NCBI GenBank assembly: GCA_963691705.1
Contig: OY829546.1
Span: forward strand, 33,016,040 to 33,080,039
Source: Viola odorata
Taxonomy: Eukaryota; Streptophyta; Magnoliopsida; Malpighiales; Violaceae
Length of the DNA: 64,000 bases
Direction: 5' to 3'
Part shown: in pieces, positions 42,940 through 54,839 of the stretch
Layout: every line of letters begins with the position of its first letter
How positions within the stretch are numbered: position 1 is the first letter of the stretch
Made by a program: the position numbers and the translations under genes
Notes under the pieces: generated by a model
Databases searched by the model: none
The model's input: the letters and a program-made list of their open reading frames with translations, nothing else
What the model was told of the DNA's origin: nothing

Positions 42940-45304
42940 CTATGAGCTCCTCTGCCTTTTATAGCCTTTCACCTTGGCTTGGCGGAAGCCTTCATCAGTA
43001 AGATCGGTGGATTGCCTCAGGAAAGCTTCAGTAAGGGCATCACCCTGGTACACCTCTTCTCCATGAATATCTCTAAAGCAGCTGGCCATAATAGCGATAG
43101 TGTTTTCAGCGTACCACATGCACTTATCTGCCGTCTTATCCTCCAATGTCGCCTTTTCCCCCTCCAGTGCGACATTCTTAGCTCTCTCCGCCGTCAGAGC
43201 GGTGTCAAGACTTGCCACTTGCTCTCTCGCCTCCCTTTGGTCCTTTTTGGCCGCCTCCAAGGTCAGTAACAATTCTTGGCGTTCTGCCAGTAACTTCTCC
43301 TTTTCTTCTCGCTCCTTGGAAAGCTTGTCTAAGGAGGTGGTGAGCGAAGCAACCTTATGCGCCATATATTTTGCCCAATAGTGGAACTTGGAAAAACCAG
43401 TAAAGAGGTTGGAGCGTAACAAGTTTATCTGCTAGTCCTGACCCTTAGAAAGGAATGCCTCTCGCTCTTTGGAGGACGTTAACGCCTAAGCAGCCAAGTA
43501 AGATGACGTCTCAATGGAACTGTCGCCCCCGACAGCCGCAAAGCTAGAATTGCGCAGCTTAGTTAAATCAAGATGATGAGTGATAGGCCCGAACGCACTC
43601 ATCGAGCTCAAATCGGCTACGAGGTGGGGAGCGACAACCCCTCCCTCGAAGTGACGAAGCATTAGAGCGCTTGAAGGAACAAAAACCATAGGGGAAGGAG
43701 ACAGAGGTTGATCAGAGGCGATACCCCCATGAAGTCCGAAGGAACTGTGGGATTGATAACTTGAGAACCCAGGACAATCTTCACCAAAGCCCAAGCCGGT
43801 AGTGAAAGAAGGAACTGACGTGCCGAAGAAATTAGGCAAAGTCTCAGAGGACCCGGGAACACCCATACTCCCTAGAAAATCGAAAGATTGATCCCTGGAA
43901 GGTACCGAAGAATCAAAAGCGGCAGTCTGCCCTTCCCCGACATTAGCATGACCAGATGACAAACTTCCGCTCCCTTCGTCAGGGCACGCCCTTTTCTCAG
44001 GACGGGTCAGTATGTGACGCAAGTCCATGTTGCTTGTTGGTGATGCGAGAGGGGAAGCAGTAGCAGTATCCTGCAAAGAAAAGGATGCGAAGGATAAATG
44101 GATAAAAGAAAGCGCGAAGCAATACTAATAAGTAGCAGGAGAAATAACGCAGTCGTAAAAGAAACACTAATAGAGGCAGTCTCGTTAACGGGCAATTCTG
44201 AAGAAGCTGTCGCGTCTGAAGGAGGAGTAAGAGCGGCAACGCTTCTCGTTCTCTTCTTCTTCTTTCCTTTCCTCGGAACCCTAGAAGAAGACGCCTAAAT
44301 AGGATAAACGGCAACCCATACGGTAGGAATACCCAGAGGAATAGCGGTGGTTCCCTCACCAACCGAAGAAGACGTTTGGACAGGGTTTACGGTAGCGACA
44401 GGCGGTATGGTCGGATTAACCGCGGTTTCAGCAGCGGTAGCAACTCTTTCCTTTTCCCTTCGCCATTGAGCCCTTCTCAGTAGTTTCCTGACGCTCTCGG
44501 GTGTCCAGCTGGGATCGGTCGCTGCAGAATCACGAGATAACGTTAGCGTTAGTACCAACTATGATAACAAGAAAAACACCACAACACTCACGTCTAATGC
44601 AAGTTTGAATGCCCATCCCGCATGCCAGATGACGAGTATGAACGCTGATTTCCAGCTGAAGCAGTTTGTCTAACCAGCCTTGTTCAGGCTGACGAAGAGT
44701 TCCCCATCGATCCCAAGCAGTATCTTTGACGTCTTGATTAAAACCAGTCCGCCACCAGGAATCAGGGAGGTCAGGAAGATCAATAACAAAAAACTCTTTT
44801 TTCCAATCTTCAATGGAAGACTCAAGATGGAGGAGTTTCCAGGTGAAGGGTTTGAGAGAGTCATCATCATAACGGGGTGATATCGCTATCACACCCCCGA
44901 CGACTATACAATTTTAAGAGTGATTTGAGTAGCGGAAGGGAAGGAGAGTTAATCCCTTTGTATTTACAAAGCTCTAGAAATGCGTAAACGCAGCAATACG
45001 CATTTGGGGATAATTGTACAGGATTCAAATTAAGGGCAGTCAACAACTATTTTATGAAGGGATCAACGGGAAACCGAAAACCGTAGCGGAACATTTGAGC
45101 GTACAGAACCCTGCGATTGCCTATTAGAACGCTATTCAGGCGTAGCGAATCAAGGGCAACAGAAACCGTATAACCCTCAGGGATCTCAGCATGATGTTCG
45201 GCTAGATGCTTGTTGAGAGCGACTATGGAGGTGTTATTACTAACAGTATTTACAATTTTTTCCTCATCGACAGACTTAGAGCCGGAACGGCGAGTTCTAG
45301 TCAT
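42940..45304 (-). pseudogene. Antisense gene A in the Tat element (PF04195-like, coiled coil)
   Basis: Read on the minus strand from MTRTRRSGSKSVDEEK. An N-terminal block (MFRYGFRFPVDPFIK, then LNLNPVQLSPNAYCCVYAFL, EFFVIDLPDLPDSWW) resembles the plant 'putative gypsy type transposon' family (PF04195). A 70-bp intron (44522-44591, GTGAGT...CTGCAG) joins two open segments in frame. A second acceptor (CTTTGCAG, about 44077) precedes a Ser/Gly-rich domain and a long coiled coil (SLDKLSKEREEKEKLLAERQ) ending KGYKRQRSS. Isolated stop codons (45047, 43486, 43438) interrupt it. Gene B, next to it, is a paralogue. A TATAAAA lies about 175 bp before the start. Function is unknown. Confidence 0.72.
44522..44591 (-). 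other. Intron in antisense gene A
   Basis: GT at 44591, AG at 44522-44523 on the minus strand, 70 bp. The flanking segments are open in compatible phase. Confidence 0.65.
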
Positions 45305-45979
45305 GGCAGAAATAAAAAAATAAAAAGATGAAGAAGACGACGGAAGAAAATAAGAAATACCTTTATGGAAGAAAGACTTCGAGCACCCAGATGATGAAAA
45401 GAAAAATTGTAAGATGACTTGAAGTGATATGGAGAAGGTAAAATAACAAAAGTGGGAAAAAGAAGTAAGCGTTAGGTTTTATAACCCTAGCGGTTAAACA
45501 AAATGACTGTTGTAACAGTCGTTGCGTGTGGAGCATCACGAGGAACAGACGAAAGCAATGAGTATGATTCTAGAAAAGTAAGAGGACGCTTTGATCTCAC
45601 CAATTCCTAGGGCACACCAACCCCTGGCACCCCTACGAATGGACACGTGTATTCGGGGCCATCATAAAATCTCCCTCGCATTAATGAGGGAATCCCGAGC
45701 ATTAAATGCTCTGAAAAGCAGAATTGGTCTTACAAAACAAGACAAGTGCGATCATGTAATAGCCGAGATGACGCGGCTCAGCGTTAATCGAACAAGGAGA
45801 TAACAAAGTAATGCGGAAGAGCAAATTAAACATTGTTCATTATTCAAGGAAGCATTGCAGACGTTATTAAACGATAGGCGTCATCAATCGTTAGAAACTA
45901 AATGGAGTCAATGAGAAAAGAAAAAAAGAAATAAGAGCCTCTCTAACGGCAAGTCCCCTCTGACGACAGCTTTACCTGA
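45305..45979. other. Spacer between antisense genes A and B
   Basis: It holds the likely promoter of gene A and the 3' end of gene B. I see no other gene; a 70-codon plus ORF is not convincing. Confidence 0.5.
45477..45483 (-). promoter_or_regulatory. TATA-like box of antisense gene A
   Basis: TATAAAA on the minus strand, about 175 bp upstream of the ATG at 45304. Confidence 0.5.
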
Positions 45980-48152
45980 TCATGGAATCGTTTCGGTATT
46001 GCCGCCATTAACTTCCTCCCTCTCCTCGGAAGAAAGAAAACCCTCTTCACTCCTGCCTATTTCTTTCATTTTCTCGGAAGCATAATCGGATATCTTAGCA
46101 GGATCAAAAGTCCCACTGTGGTAATAGGCTGGAAATCCAGCGATAAAGGTCTCCAGTATTTTGTTCTTCCACCAAGTCATCTTTGGAGGAACCTTTGCCA
46201 GATCAGCATCGCGAGCCAATATCTCTTCGCGAAGGAGAGAGTTTCTCTTATCGGCCGCCACTAACTCAGCCTTAGCTACCGCCAACTCCGCCTCCAAAAG
46301 TTCTACTTTTGCTTTCCCCTTCGATTTCTCTCTTGCAAGCTCGGCGCGACAATCATTCAGCTCCGCCTGGGTACTATTTGAAGTCGCGTCAACTCCGTCA
46401 CCTTAGTTAAAGCGGCATCTAATTGATCTTTTGAAATGGGGGAGCCTCGAGGCTTGTCGCCATGAGCCTCGAGAAAATAATGCATTTTGCGAAAAATGGC
46501 CAGCACGTCATTCAGGACGCGTACCTGTCGATTATCGGGGGGAAGACGCATCAGTTCCTCCTTATCTTTAGGAGAACCAAATATCTGACCCACTATGGAG
46601 CCCACCGGTTTATCTCGCGACAGCAGATCCGATATCCCAGAGCCCGAAGTCTGCTAGTGCCAAAGGTTGATAGATCCAGCTGGTAAGAGGAAACTCCTTG
46701 GGGACCATGAGGAGAAAGGTTAGCAATAAAGGGAGGAGAGCAATTTTTGACAGAATCACCGATGCCTGAAATAGAAGTGAAGAATAACGGTTGAGGGCCC
46801 CTCATGGGAGGATCCGGAAGCGCGCTCGAGGTGAGATTCGGCGCGACCACATCAGGAATAAAAGAGGAAATAGGAGAGTCAGGAGTGACAACCTACGGAG
46901 GAGAGTCTGCCACTGGTGGGGTTTCAGTAACCACAGGAGGAACAACAATTGACACCGTGGCAACTCTTGCCGCCTCAGAAGTGTTTGCCGTAGTAGAAGC
47001 ATTAATCCCTGTGACGGGAACTTCATCAACCTTCTTCGAAGGAGTCTCAGTAAATGGACCGACCCTCTCCGCTCTAAGTCTCTTCCGTTGAAATGAAGTG
47101 GCATGACGAAGCCTAGAATCGACATCCATATCCTCACTATCGCTGTCAATTTTCCTAACAGTGGGACGATTCAAATTCACTCCCCTGCCTCACTCTGGCA
47201 ACCAATTCTCAAGGAAACAAGAGGCTCGAATAGAAATACCGCGCCCAATGACTGTCTTAGTTCTCCTCTTCCTTGGCGGAGTAGCCTGACGGCTGGAGCT
47301 TTCGGGCGGTGGAGAGGCCGGTAACGTTTGAAGTGGCGTCACGTTTAAATGAGTATCGTTCCTTCCGGGTGATTGACCCTCAACGTCATCTGCCGAGGAA
47401 TTGCATTAGGACAGTGAACAAGTCAAAGCGATAACATAAAGAGAAAAACTTACCTATAATACACTCTGCCATAGGCCTGTACAAGGCGAAATCTCAAATG
47501 CGGAAAGAGAATTCTATCTCTAATAAGGCGTTAACCTGACGCAACTCGTCCCTAGACAACACTGCGGGATTTACCCAGATGGAATCAATGAGTCCTCGAT
47601 TGAAGCCCTTGGGCCAGGGGCGGAAAGGCAGCCTGACAATGAAAAAGCCACTTTTCCAATCAGCCATAGTCTCCTCGAAGCCCCGAAACTTCTGTCAGAA
47701 TGACTGCACGAACGCGTCATTCCACCTCGGGGCGATATCAACTAAACAGTTGCGACACTTAAAGCTAAAGAATTTACAGAATAGATTGACAGACGGGTAA
47801 GAATACCCTGCAATTCGCAAGCGCGAATAAAGGCATAAATCCCACACCAGGAGGAAGGGGTTATCTGAGCTGAGTCGATATCGCATTGGCGCAGTAACCT
47901 TTTTATAGATTAATGGATAGGAAAGCGAAAACCATAAAGAAACATCTTAAAGTAGACCATCCTATCATTTCTGGGCAAGGGGTCATGAAGCCGTTGACCC
48001 GCCTCAGGAACCTTAACGGAATAATTGGAGGGGAAGGAGATACCTTGACCCTCCAACTCAGCCTCCAAAATTGCGTCACAAGTGAAAAGACTGGGTGTTC
48101 TCTCAACTTCTATGTCTATAGGCCACTAAAGACCTCTGGGATCTCTAGTCAT
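45980..48152 (-). pseudogene. Antisense gene B in the Tat element (paralogue of A)
   Basis: I start at 48152 (MTRDPRGL), matching the MTRTRR start of gene A. The N-terminal block FKMFLYGFRFPIH and QCDIDSAQITPSSWCGIYAF aligns with A, then KSGFFIVRLPFRPW and EIEFSFRI. A 64-bp intron (47390-47453, GTAAGT...CGGCAG) sits at the same relative place as in A. Next comes a long linker (KIDSDSEDMDVDSRLRHATS, KKVDEVPVTGINASTTANTS). The C-terminal coiled coil (VELLEAELAVAKAELVAADK) ends NTETIP. Several stops and frameshifts break the gene. It and gene A clearly arose by duplication and are now quite different. Confidence 0.7.
47390..47453 (-). other. Intron in antisense gene B
   Basis: GTAAGT at 47453 and CGGCAG ending at 47390 on the minus strand, 64 bp, located after the PF04195-like block as in gene A. 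Confidence 0.6.
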
Positions 48153-48651
48153 ACACATATTGACCCAACGAGAAGAAAATCTGAGGAAGATGGAGTGAAA
48201 TACCTGGAATAAGAAGGCAGTAAGCAGATCGTCGGCGCCGACGAGCAGTTGAAGAAACTTTCCTCGAGTAAGAAAAAGAAGCAGAAGAGAGAGAAGGATA
48301 GAGAGGACTTTCGAAATGTGAGCAAAAGTGTTAAAAGAAAGCAGTTGCCCTCTTTTAAGGGCCTAACTTGGGGGTCGAGCGACTTGTAACAACGAGACAC
48401 GTACAAAGTGAAAGATGACATGTGGAAAGACCTCAGACGGATATTTATGACTAAGCATTTATATCTTCAAAAGGAGACAATTACTGACTGAAAACTGAAA
48501 AGCGGTTACATCAAGCGGCAACCTATCTCTCCGCGACAACTGACCAACATTTAGGGAGTTAACGCAGAAAAGCAATTAAGAAAGGAGAAAAGCGAAAGAC
48601 GTCATTTTATTTAGGCCATATGGCATCTACAAGAGAGCGCAACACGCTGAA
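48153..48651. other. Spacer upstream of antisense gene B
   Basis: CT-rich minus-strand leader-like sequence (CTTCTTTTTCTTACTC-type) suggests a 5'UTR for gene B; a TTAAAAG lies at about 48354. No gene is supported. Confidence 0.45.
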
Positions 48652-49077
48652 TTAATCATCGTCAGGCCAATAGGAAGACCAGTAGCAGTATTCCCCATCT
48701 GAAGGCGGAAACTCCTCATCAACAGGAGGGAACGGTTCTGCAACGTTCCTCTCTTGACCCAGCTTTAACGAGCTTAATTCCCCTTTAAAGGCGGAAGCCG
48801 CGGCATCAGCACCGGTATCACTGGCAGAACTCCTTTCCATGAAATGATCGATATGGGGAAACAGTACGTCACCTTTCCGAATAGGTACGATATGAAAGTG
48901 AGGAGACAGGTCAGCCGTCTTCAAAGTCTTCTCCTTCTTCGACCTCTTACGACTTTTACGACGAGGAAGTCGCCTCTTCAGGCATGAGGGTGAAGGAGGA
49001 TTATCAGAATTCGGTGAGGTTGGAGGAGTTGGGGGAGAACCGTGTTCAACAAGGTCTAAGGAGTATGAATCGGCCAT
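48652..49077 (-). CDS. Antisense ORF D in the Tat element, 141 codons
   Basis: I place the start at 49077 (MADSYSLDLVEHGSPPTPPT), because a TATTTAA lies about 75 bp upstream and the longer upstream frame looks like leader. A Pro/Ser stretch is followed by a strongly basic, nuclear-localisation-like segment (KRRLPRRKSRKRSKKEKTLK), then HFHIVPIRKGDVLFPHI and an acidic C-terminus (DGEYCYWSSYWPDDD). It is uninterrupted. I do not recognise a family; a small nuclear protein is a guess from composition. Confidence 0.5.
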   Translation of the reverse strand: MADSYSLDLVEHGSPPTPPTSPNSDNPPSPSCLKRRLPRRKSRKRSKKEKTLKTADLSPHFHIVPIRKGDVLFPHIDHFMERSSASDTGADAAASAFKGELSSLKLGQERNVAEPFPPVDEEFPPSDGEYCYWSSYWPDDD

Positions 49078-49562
49078 GAAACCCCGAATGGTTTTAGCAG
49101 GAAAATATGAAGAAGAAGATGAACAGAAAAAGGGAGAGAAAATCCCATTAAATAGGCGAGGAGGAGGAGCTTTTCCATCTTCTCGCACAACTTTTGAGAG
49201 AATTGATACGTTCTGGAAATAATTTGAATCGCTGAATTGGATCCTGTGATCACGCCGATTGGAGTTTATCCCTGATCGATGAGCACTGAAAAATCGCCCA
49301 ATCAATTGATACTGAAGAGGCGGCGCGAAATTAAAGCAGAACGGTTCGCGAGGATAACCGTTACTAGTGTCCAACCAAAGACGGACTCGTTTTCAGTTGG
49401 GCTGATGTAGCAATCAACCAAAATGTCAACTGGCACATTGTGAAAAACTACGACTCCAATAAAGAAAGACGTTTATTTATTCATTTATGGCCTAACGGCC
49501 TGATCATACATTCATACAAAAAGAAGAAGAAAAAAGATAAGGCGACGACGGCTAATGGTCAA
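49078..49562. other. Spacer between antisense ORFs C and D
   Basis: It contains a probable promoter for D and, near 49388, GTTTTCAGTTGGGCTGATG. This closely resembles the sequence immediately before the 3' LTR (50132-50151). Confidence 0.5.
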
Positions 49563-49941
49563 GCCTGGGATCCGGCATCATCATCCTCCACCATAGTGGG
49601 GACCTCCCTCAAAGCGTCTGCTATAGAGGCCAGCTCGGTGGAAGAAAGCCTTATGCCCTTCAAGCAGCAGTTCAGCAGATCCTTCCTCTACTGCAGCATG
49701 GTGATCACCACCTCAATGCGGGAGACAACAGCAACCAACTTTGATACATTCTCCAGAGGACTGAAATCCTCCAGAGAAGCCGCACCAAGCCTGGACCGAA
49801 GGGGAGTCAGCATCCCTTGCAGCTCCAGAACGTCCTCGGACGTCTTGATCAATACATTTTCCAGAAAGCCGACGTCACCGTCGTTGAGGTTCTTCAGAGT
49901 GTGAGTTTTGGAGATCAGGAAGTTCTTGGTGAGACCGTCCA
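49563..49941 (-). pseudogene. Antisense ORF C in the Tat element, about 125 codons with one stop
   Basis: Starts MDGLTKNFLISKTHTLKNL and continues VGFLENVLIKTSEDVLELQG and LVAVVSRIEVVITMLQ. After a TAG at 49688-49690 the same frame continues, KGIRLSSTELASIADALREV, to the next stop at 49563. The heptad pattern suggests a short helical or coiled-coil protein. A TATAAAT-like box is about 60 bp upstream (50003-50008). Function unknown. Confidence 0.55.
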
Positions 49942-50149
49942 TGATGAAAATACTAGGAAGAAATGTTGGAAAGATGTATAATTGGCTCGAGAAAAATTTG
50001 AATTTATAAGTCTCGAGAAAAAGCAGTGAAAAGACGTGCTCCTCGGCGATCAAGCCACTAGTTATCGTGCGGGTCGACAGGCACAATCTGAAAGGAAGCT
50101 GGAGCAATAGCCCTTGGTAAACACTCAGGCTCATTTTCAGTTGGGCTTA

Positions 50150-50665
50150 TGATAACAATTAAGGAAACCCCAAGGGTATTGTCGTCCTCATACCAGTCTA
50201 AAGGCCGGAACCCTACCGCGCCTGCCTAGGGTCAGCCGCGGAAGGCTGACACCCCTTAGCCGGCAAGGAACCCTAGGATGGTCGACATCAGTGGGGGAAG
50301 GGGGGTCTCAAACATTATCTATCCACACACATGACGTTATCCCATCCTAGGACAGTCATGATGTCACTCAAGGCTACCGCCCCTGACGTCGCTAAAGATA
50401 TCGTCCTCGATGCCGCTGGGGGTGTTATTTTCCCCAAATAACGCCTTCAGCCTAGCCTATAAATACCCCACCATTTGAAACGCAAGGTAAGCCTAAGATT
50501 GCTGCTGGAACCTCTACTATTTTCGAACCGCCTTACTAACTTAAGCATCGGAGTGTCTACGCCGGAGCCCCCCTTCGGCGCTTTGCAGGTACCCCCAACG
50601 TCAGCTACAGTAACCCGAGTTCCTACAGTCCTCGTCCTGATTTTCCAGAAGTCTGAATCTTATCA
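50150..50665 (+). repeat. 3' LTR of the Tat element, 516 bp
   Basis: Starts TGATAACAATTAAGG and ends AATCTTATCA. It lacks the expanded G-run and two TGACGTCA units of the 5' LTR. TATAAATA is at 50458-50465. Confidence 0.93.
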
Positions 50666-50670
50666 GTAAT

Positions 50671-51461
50671 TGTCCAGTCCGACTGTCCATTGTGTTAATT
50701 AAGCTCTAATCTCTGAGTTTTTTGCTTAATTAGCGCATTTGAAGTAGCAAAGGCTGGTTTTGTTGATGGATATGCTGCAAATCGAGTTCTAGTGATATTT
50801 TTAGTTGGTGATATTTTTGGTTGAAGAAGCAGTTGGTTGCAATTCAAGTTTGAAAATGGGACAAGGGGGTTTATGCAAGTGAGGTGTTCGATGAAAAGTG
50901 TAAGAGAATATAGAGACGAGGAAGATGAGTTATAAGGATAAAGTGGCAAAATAACTATAACAAATTCATTCCCATCTATGTTGTCATACACAAGTATTAT
51001 AATTTCCTTCCTTTTCCCTTGTATCTAAAAAAATGCAGCCATACAAAGGAATTTTTCTAGAAATTTCCTCCCTATTATTTCCTTTCCTTTCCCTTGTTAA
51101 ATTTCCTCTTTTCCTTCATGCACTTTAGTTCCCATACAAAGTTTCTTCAATGGGAGGAAAATCATTAGTGAACAAATTGATAAATGTTTAAATATATACT
51201 TTAAAATAAGAATGTATGAATAAATATTTTATTTCCTCCAATCAATGTGAGGAAATTAAAATTTTACATTTCTTTTATTCATCTCATACTAAAGTTTAAG
51301 AAAAAATAAAATAGTGCAACAGATGTTTTCGTATCAAACTTTTGGGAGGCTAGACACTTTAACACTCAAATTTTAAGGGTCTGTTAAATTGACACCCAAT
51401 TTTTACACTGTTAGACACTTTGGCACCCAATTTTTAATGTTATTTTTTTATTTTTTCCCGT
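50671..51461. other. Flank between the Tat and gag-only elements
   Basis: It begins with the continuation of the exon-like sequence interrupted at 35054. The 98-codon minus ORF at 50695-50991 is not recognised. The 51000-51140 stretch is rich in TTTCCTTTCC and resembles, inverted, 34590-34650. Nothing else can be supported. Confidence 0.4.
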
Positions 51462-54169
51462 TGTCGCACCCCCTTTTTCATTGGAAACGAGTTTAAGGTT
51501 TGGGACGGATGCTAAGCATAAATGGATGCTTCGCATAATGCAATGAAGTCGCCACCCTATTTTCTAAGGTTTAGGGAACCTAATGTCATGGCATAAAATA
51601 AAAAAAACTAAGGCACAATTGGTCTAAACCATTGAACAAAGGTTCGAGGTCGTATTATGGACTTGGAAAGGTGTTAGGCACCCAAGTCACATCCTTAAAA
51701 AGGTTACCGGTAAAAAGGTGTTTGAATACAGTTTTGATATACAAAGATTTGTTTAATGATCGAAGCATATCAACCGTTTCTTCCCACGAACTCAAGTCAC
51801 TTTCCAATCATTTACATAGGCCAATGATTGGATCATGTCAACAAAGTCCGCTTATCGAATTGGGACACTTTCTGATTATTTAAATATTTTTGACGTGATT
51901 TGGCCCTCAAAGGTGACGTTACATCTTAGCATTTTCGTAGGGACATGTTGTTTCCCATCGGGACACGAAGGACGGGGTTACCGTTTGTTCGTTATGCTAG
52001 AGCGGACGTTTCCCCCCTTTATATCATTGGGCCATGCATGATTAATTGATTAATTACTAAGTGACCCTAACATGGATAATACTAACATAGTACCGTTTTC
52101 GTGAATGCATATAACCGAGTGGGATTCGAAGCCACCATGCATAGCATTTAACAAAGAAGACAATTAATTTCATGGCATTTAAAAGCAAGCGTCGTAAACA
52201 TGTGGGTTTATTTTATGATGCATACGATTATAAGTTTTTTTGGCATTTTTAAATAACATCTATACGAATAATATTTGCGAAAAGACATTGAATAAATAAA
52301 AAGAGACTTAGAGAGCTTACTTGCGTTGCGTGCTCTTGATCTTCCTTGCAAAGTGGGAATGTTAGCAACGTTTTCGGAAATAATAAATAAAGAAAAGTGC
52401 ATGCAATACTTGCTTAAATTGACGAAAAATAAATAAACACGATAAACAAGTAGCACTTATTTTATATGAGTACATATATGATTAAAACATGGCATAATCA
52501 TTATTATCATACAAATTTAATTAACATGGCGTAATTATTATTATCATACAAATTTAATTAACATGGCATAATTATTATTATCATACAAATTTTGATTAAA
52601 CAAAACACGGCATAACACATCATTTGATCATACGAATTTTTGATTAAACAAAACATGGCATAACACATCATTTGATCATACAAATTTTAATTAAACATAG
52701 CATAACACCTCATTTGAATCATACAAAATTTTCTTTTGTAATTTACATACCATAAAAGCATATAATCATTTTCATCATTTTAAGCATGTTAAAAAGCATA
52801 CGAACCATTTATATAATTTAAAACACGTTACATCAACACATGATCATTTATACGATTTTAACGAAAACATTAAATGGGTCGAGCCCCACATCAAAAATTT
52901 GGGCATTAAAAGCCAAGCCCAAATTTTAATTTTACACATAAAATGGGCCAAAGCCCATCACCTTTCTTCTTACCATTCCCGCCCTTACCCTTCTTCTTCC
53001 TTACCTTTCTTCTCTTCCCAGCCGGCCACCATGGCCAAACTCCAAAATTTCAATCTTTCACCATTCTTACCCCAAATGGTTGCAATAATTACACTACTAA
53101 AGCATTAAATCATGGCAACAAAAATAGCACAAAATCAAGCCCAAAACAACCTCAATTTTACATGGAAAAAGCAAGCCAATTAATATGCATATATACCCAT
53201 TAATTACTCAAAGCATCATGTATTTAAATTGAAGCAAGGGAAGCATACATAGCATGAAAACTAAGCATATTATGCAAGTTTTTACAGTTTATTCATGCAT
53301 TACAATGGAAAACGAAAATTAAAAAAACTAGAGAGAGAGAGGTAGCTTACCTCTCCGGGAGAGCAATTTGCCAAGAAGGTAGTGCAAGAAATAGAGATTA
53401 AGAGGAGGATTTGGTGCCCTTGATTTGTTGGATGAAGCTTGCTATTTATAGAGAAGGAAATTTGAATGAAGTCGGTTGTGTGTGTGGTCGGGGTTGGCCG
53501 GATCGGTTGTGTGGCCGGGGTTGATTGTGTGGTTGTGTGGTTGGGTGATGAGCAAGCTAAATCATGTGGCCAAGAGTGATCATATGGGAGGTTGTGATGA
53601 TCTAAAACGAGTTGGCAGTGAGTTGGAGGATGAGAATGAATTAAATGGCATTTATGTGGTATTTATCCCATTTTTTTGCACGAACGGGATATTTTGGTAC
53701 GAGTGAAATCATACGAAAGTGAAAATAAATCCGAACCGAGGGTACAACTATGTGTATAAAAATAAGGCAAGAAAACTAATATACAGCGAAGAAATGCGAA
53801 AGTTGATTTAACGTATTTATTTTCTCTTTCGGAAGTGTCAAAACGTTCGCGAGCAAAATAAATGTCCTTACGACAAAAAATGAACGAAACTAAACGTGTG
53901 GCGTGAAAGAGAAAATTAGTACGTAATTATCAAACAAAGAAATAGTGCGCTCGAGCCTCGGTTTGAGGAAACTTACTCGGGACCGAGAAAAGTTCGAGCG
54001 AAAAGACAGTTAAAAGTACGAAAAAATTAAAAAGGCACGAAATGACACGAAATTTTAAACAAACTAGCCTAGGACCAAGAATCGACAGAAATTTGATCTA
54101 GACGAGCTATTAAATACGATGAGTGTAAAAATATGTGACGAAAAATGGGTCAAAAATCGGGTAGCAACA
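51462..54169 (-). repeat. 3' LTR of the gag-only element, 2,708 bp
   Basis: Bounded TGTCGCACCC...GGGTAGCAACA on the plus strand. It is homologous to the solo LTR at 27615-30270 and nearly identical to the right LTR from 63017. A TATA-like TATAAATAG is at about 53443-53452 (minus). Confidence 0.93.
52490..52700. repeat. Tandem repeat in the LTR, about 40-bp unit
   Basis: Five or so units of ACATGGCATAAT followed by TTATCATACAAATTT, with variants. It resembles the array in the solo LTR in composition and place. Confidence 0.75.
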
Positions 54170-54186
54170 GTTGCCCCCTCTTTACT
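54170..54186 (-). other. Polypurine tract of the gag-only element
   Basis: On the minus strand TAAAGAGGGGGCAAC directly precedes the LTR start TGTTGCTACCC. Confidence 0.75.
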
Positions 54187-54293
54187 ATCTGATAAAAAAT
54201 ACAGTGTAACTGAGATTTTTGATTAGCAGTGAAGACAGTTGCCCCCAAGTGCTACCACGGTTTTGGGAAACGCATTGCAAAAAGGTAAATGAG

Positions 54294-54660
54294 GTCGCTC
54301 AAGGAGGAGTAATAATTATGCAGAAATGTAGAATTATGCAAAAAGGTAAATTTAGTTATGCAGGAAATGTAGTCGCTCAAGGAGGAGTATTTAGATAGAC
54401 ATGAATTCAAAGACGGGAATTGAAAAATATAGTCGCTCAAGGAGGAGTAGTAATTAGACATGAATTTAAATGACATGAATTGAAAGATATAGTCGCTCAA
54501 GGAGGAGTAGTAGATAGACATGAATTTAAATGACAGGAATTGAAAAATATAGTCGCTCAAGGAGGAGTAGTAATTAGACATGACTTTAAAGATATAGTCG
54601 CTCAAGGAGGAGTATTTAGATATGTAGAATTGTAGAATGTAGTCGGGAATTTCAGAAACA
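54294..54660. repeat. Tandem repeat, six units of about 60 bp
   Basis: Each unit begins AGTCGCTCAAGGAGGAGTA at 54294, 54371, 54431, 54491, 54551 and 54597, followed by AT-rich sequence with GACATGAATT. It lies in the 3' region of the gag-only element. Confidence 0.9.
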
Positions 54661-54839
54661 ATGCCAATTTAGGAAAAATAAATGCAGGCTACTCGGATAT
54701 TGAGGGAGAATGCAGAAATGCAGAAATGTAAATGACAACTTCTCTGATAGTGAGAAAAACGTAAATTGTAGAATTGTAAATGAGAATTAGAACGTACCTT
54801 TGGTTTGATGTTGGTTGGTAGTAACGTACCTTTGAGGGA

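Larger units (their letters stand above)
35055..50665 (+). mobile_element. Tat-lineage Ty3/gypsy element, 15.6 kb
   Basis: LTRs at 35055-35642 and 50150-50665 (TGATAAC...TTATCA) are flanked by a perfect 5-bp duplication GTAAT (35050-35054 and 50666-50670). The order is PBS, gag, protease, RT, RNase H, second RNase H, integrase, then an 8.7-kb 3' region with tandem repeats and at least four antisense ORFs. The second (archaeal-type) RNase H after the first and the long 3' region with antisense ORFs are features of the Tat lineage. All pol segments are frameshifted or contain stops. Confidence 0.95.

Noticed and set aside
54294..54660. Evenly spaced direct repeats resembling a CRISPR array
   Set aside because: Spacers are themselves repetitive and AT-rich, the host is a plant and no cas genes exist. 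It is a tandem array in a retrotransposon.
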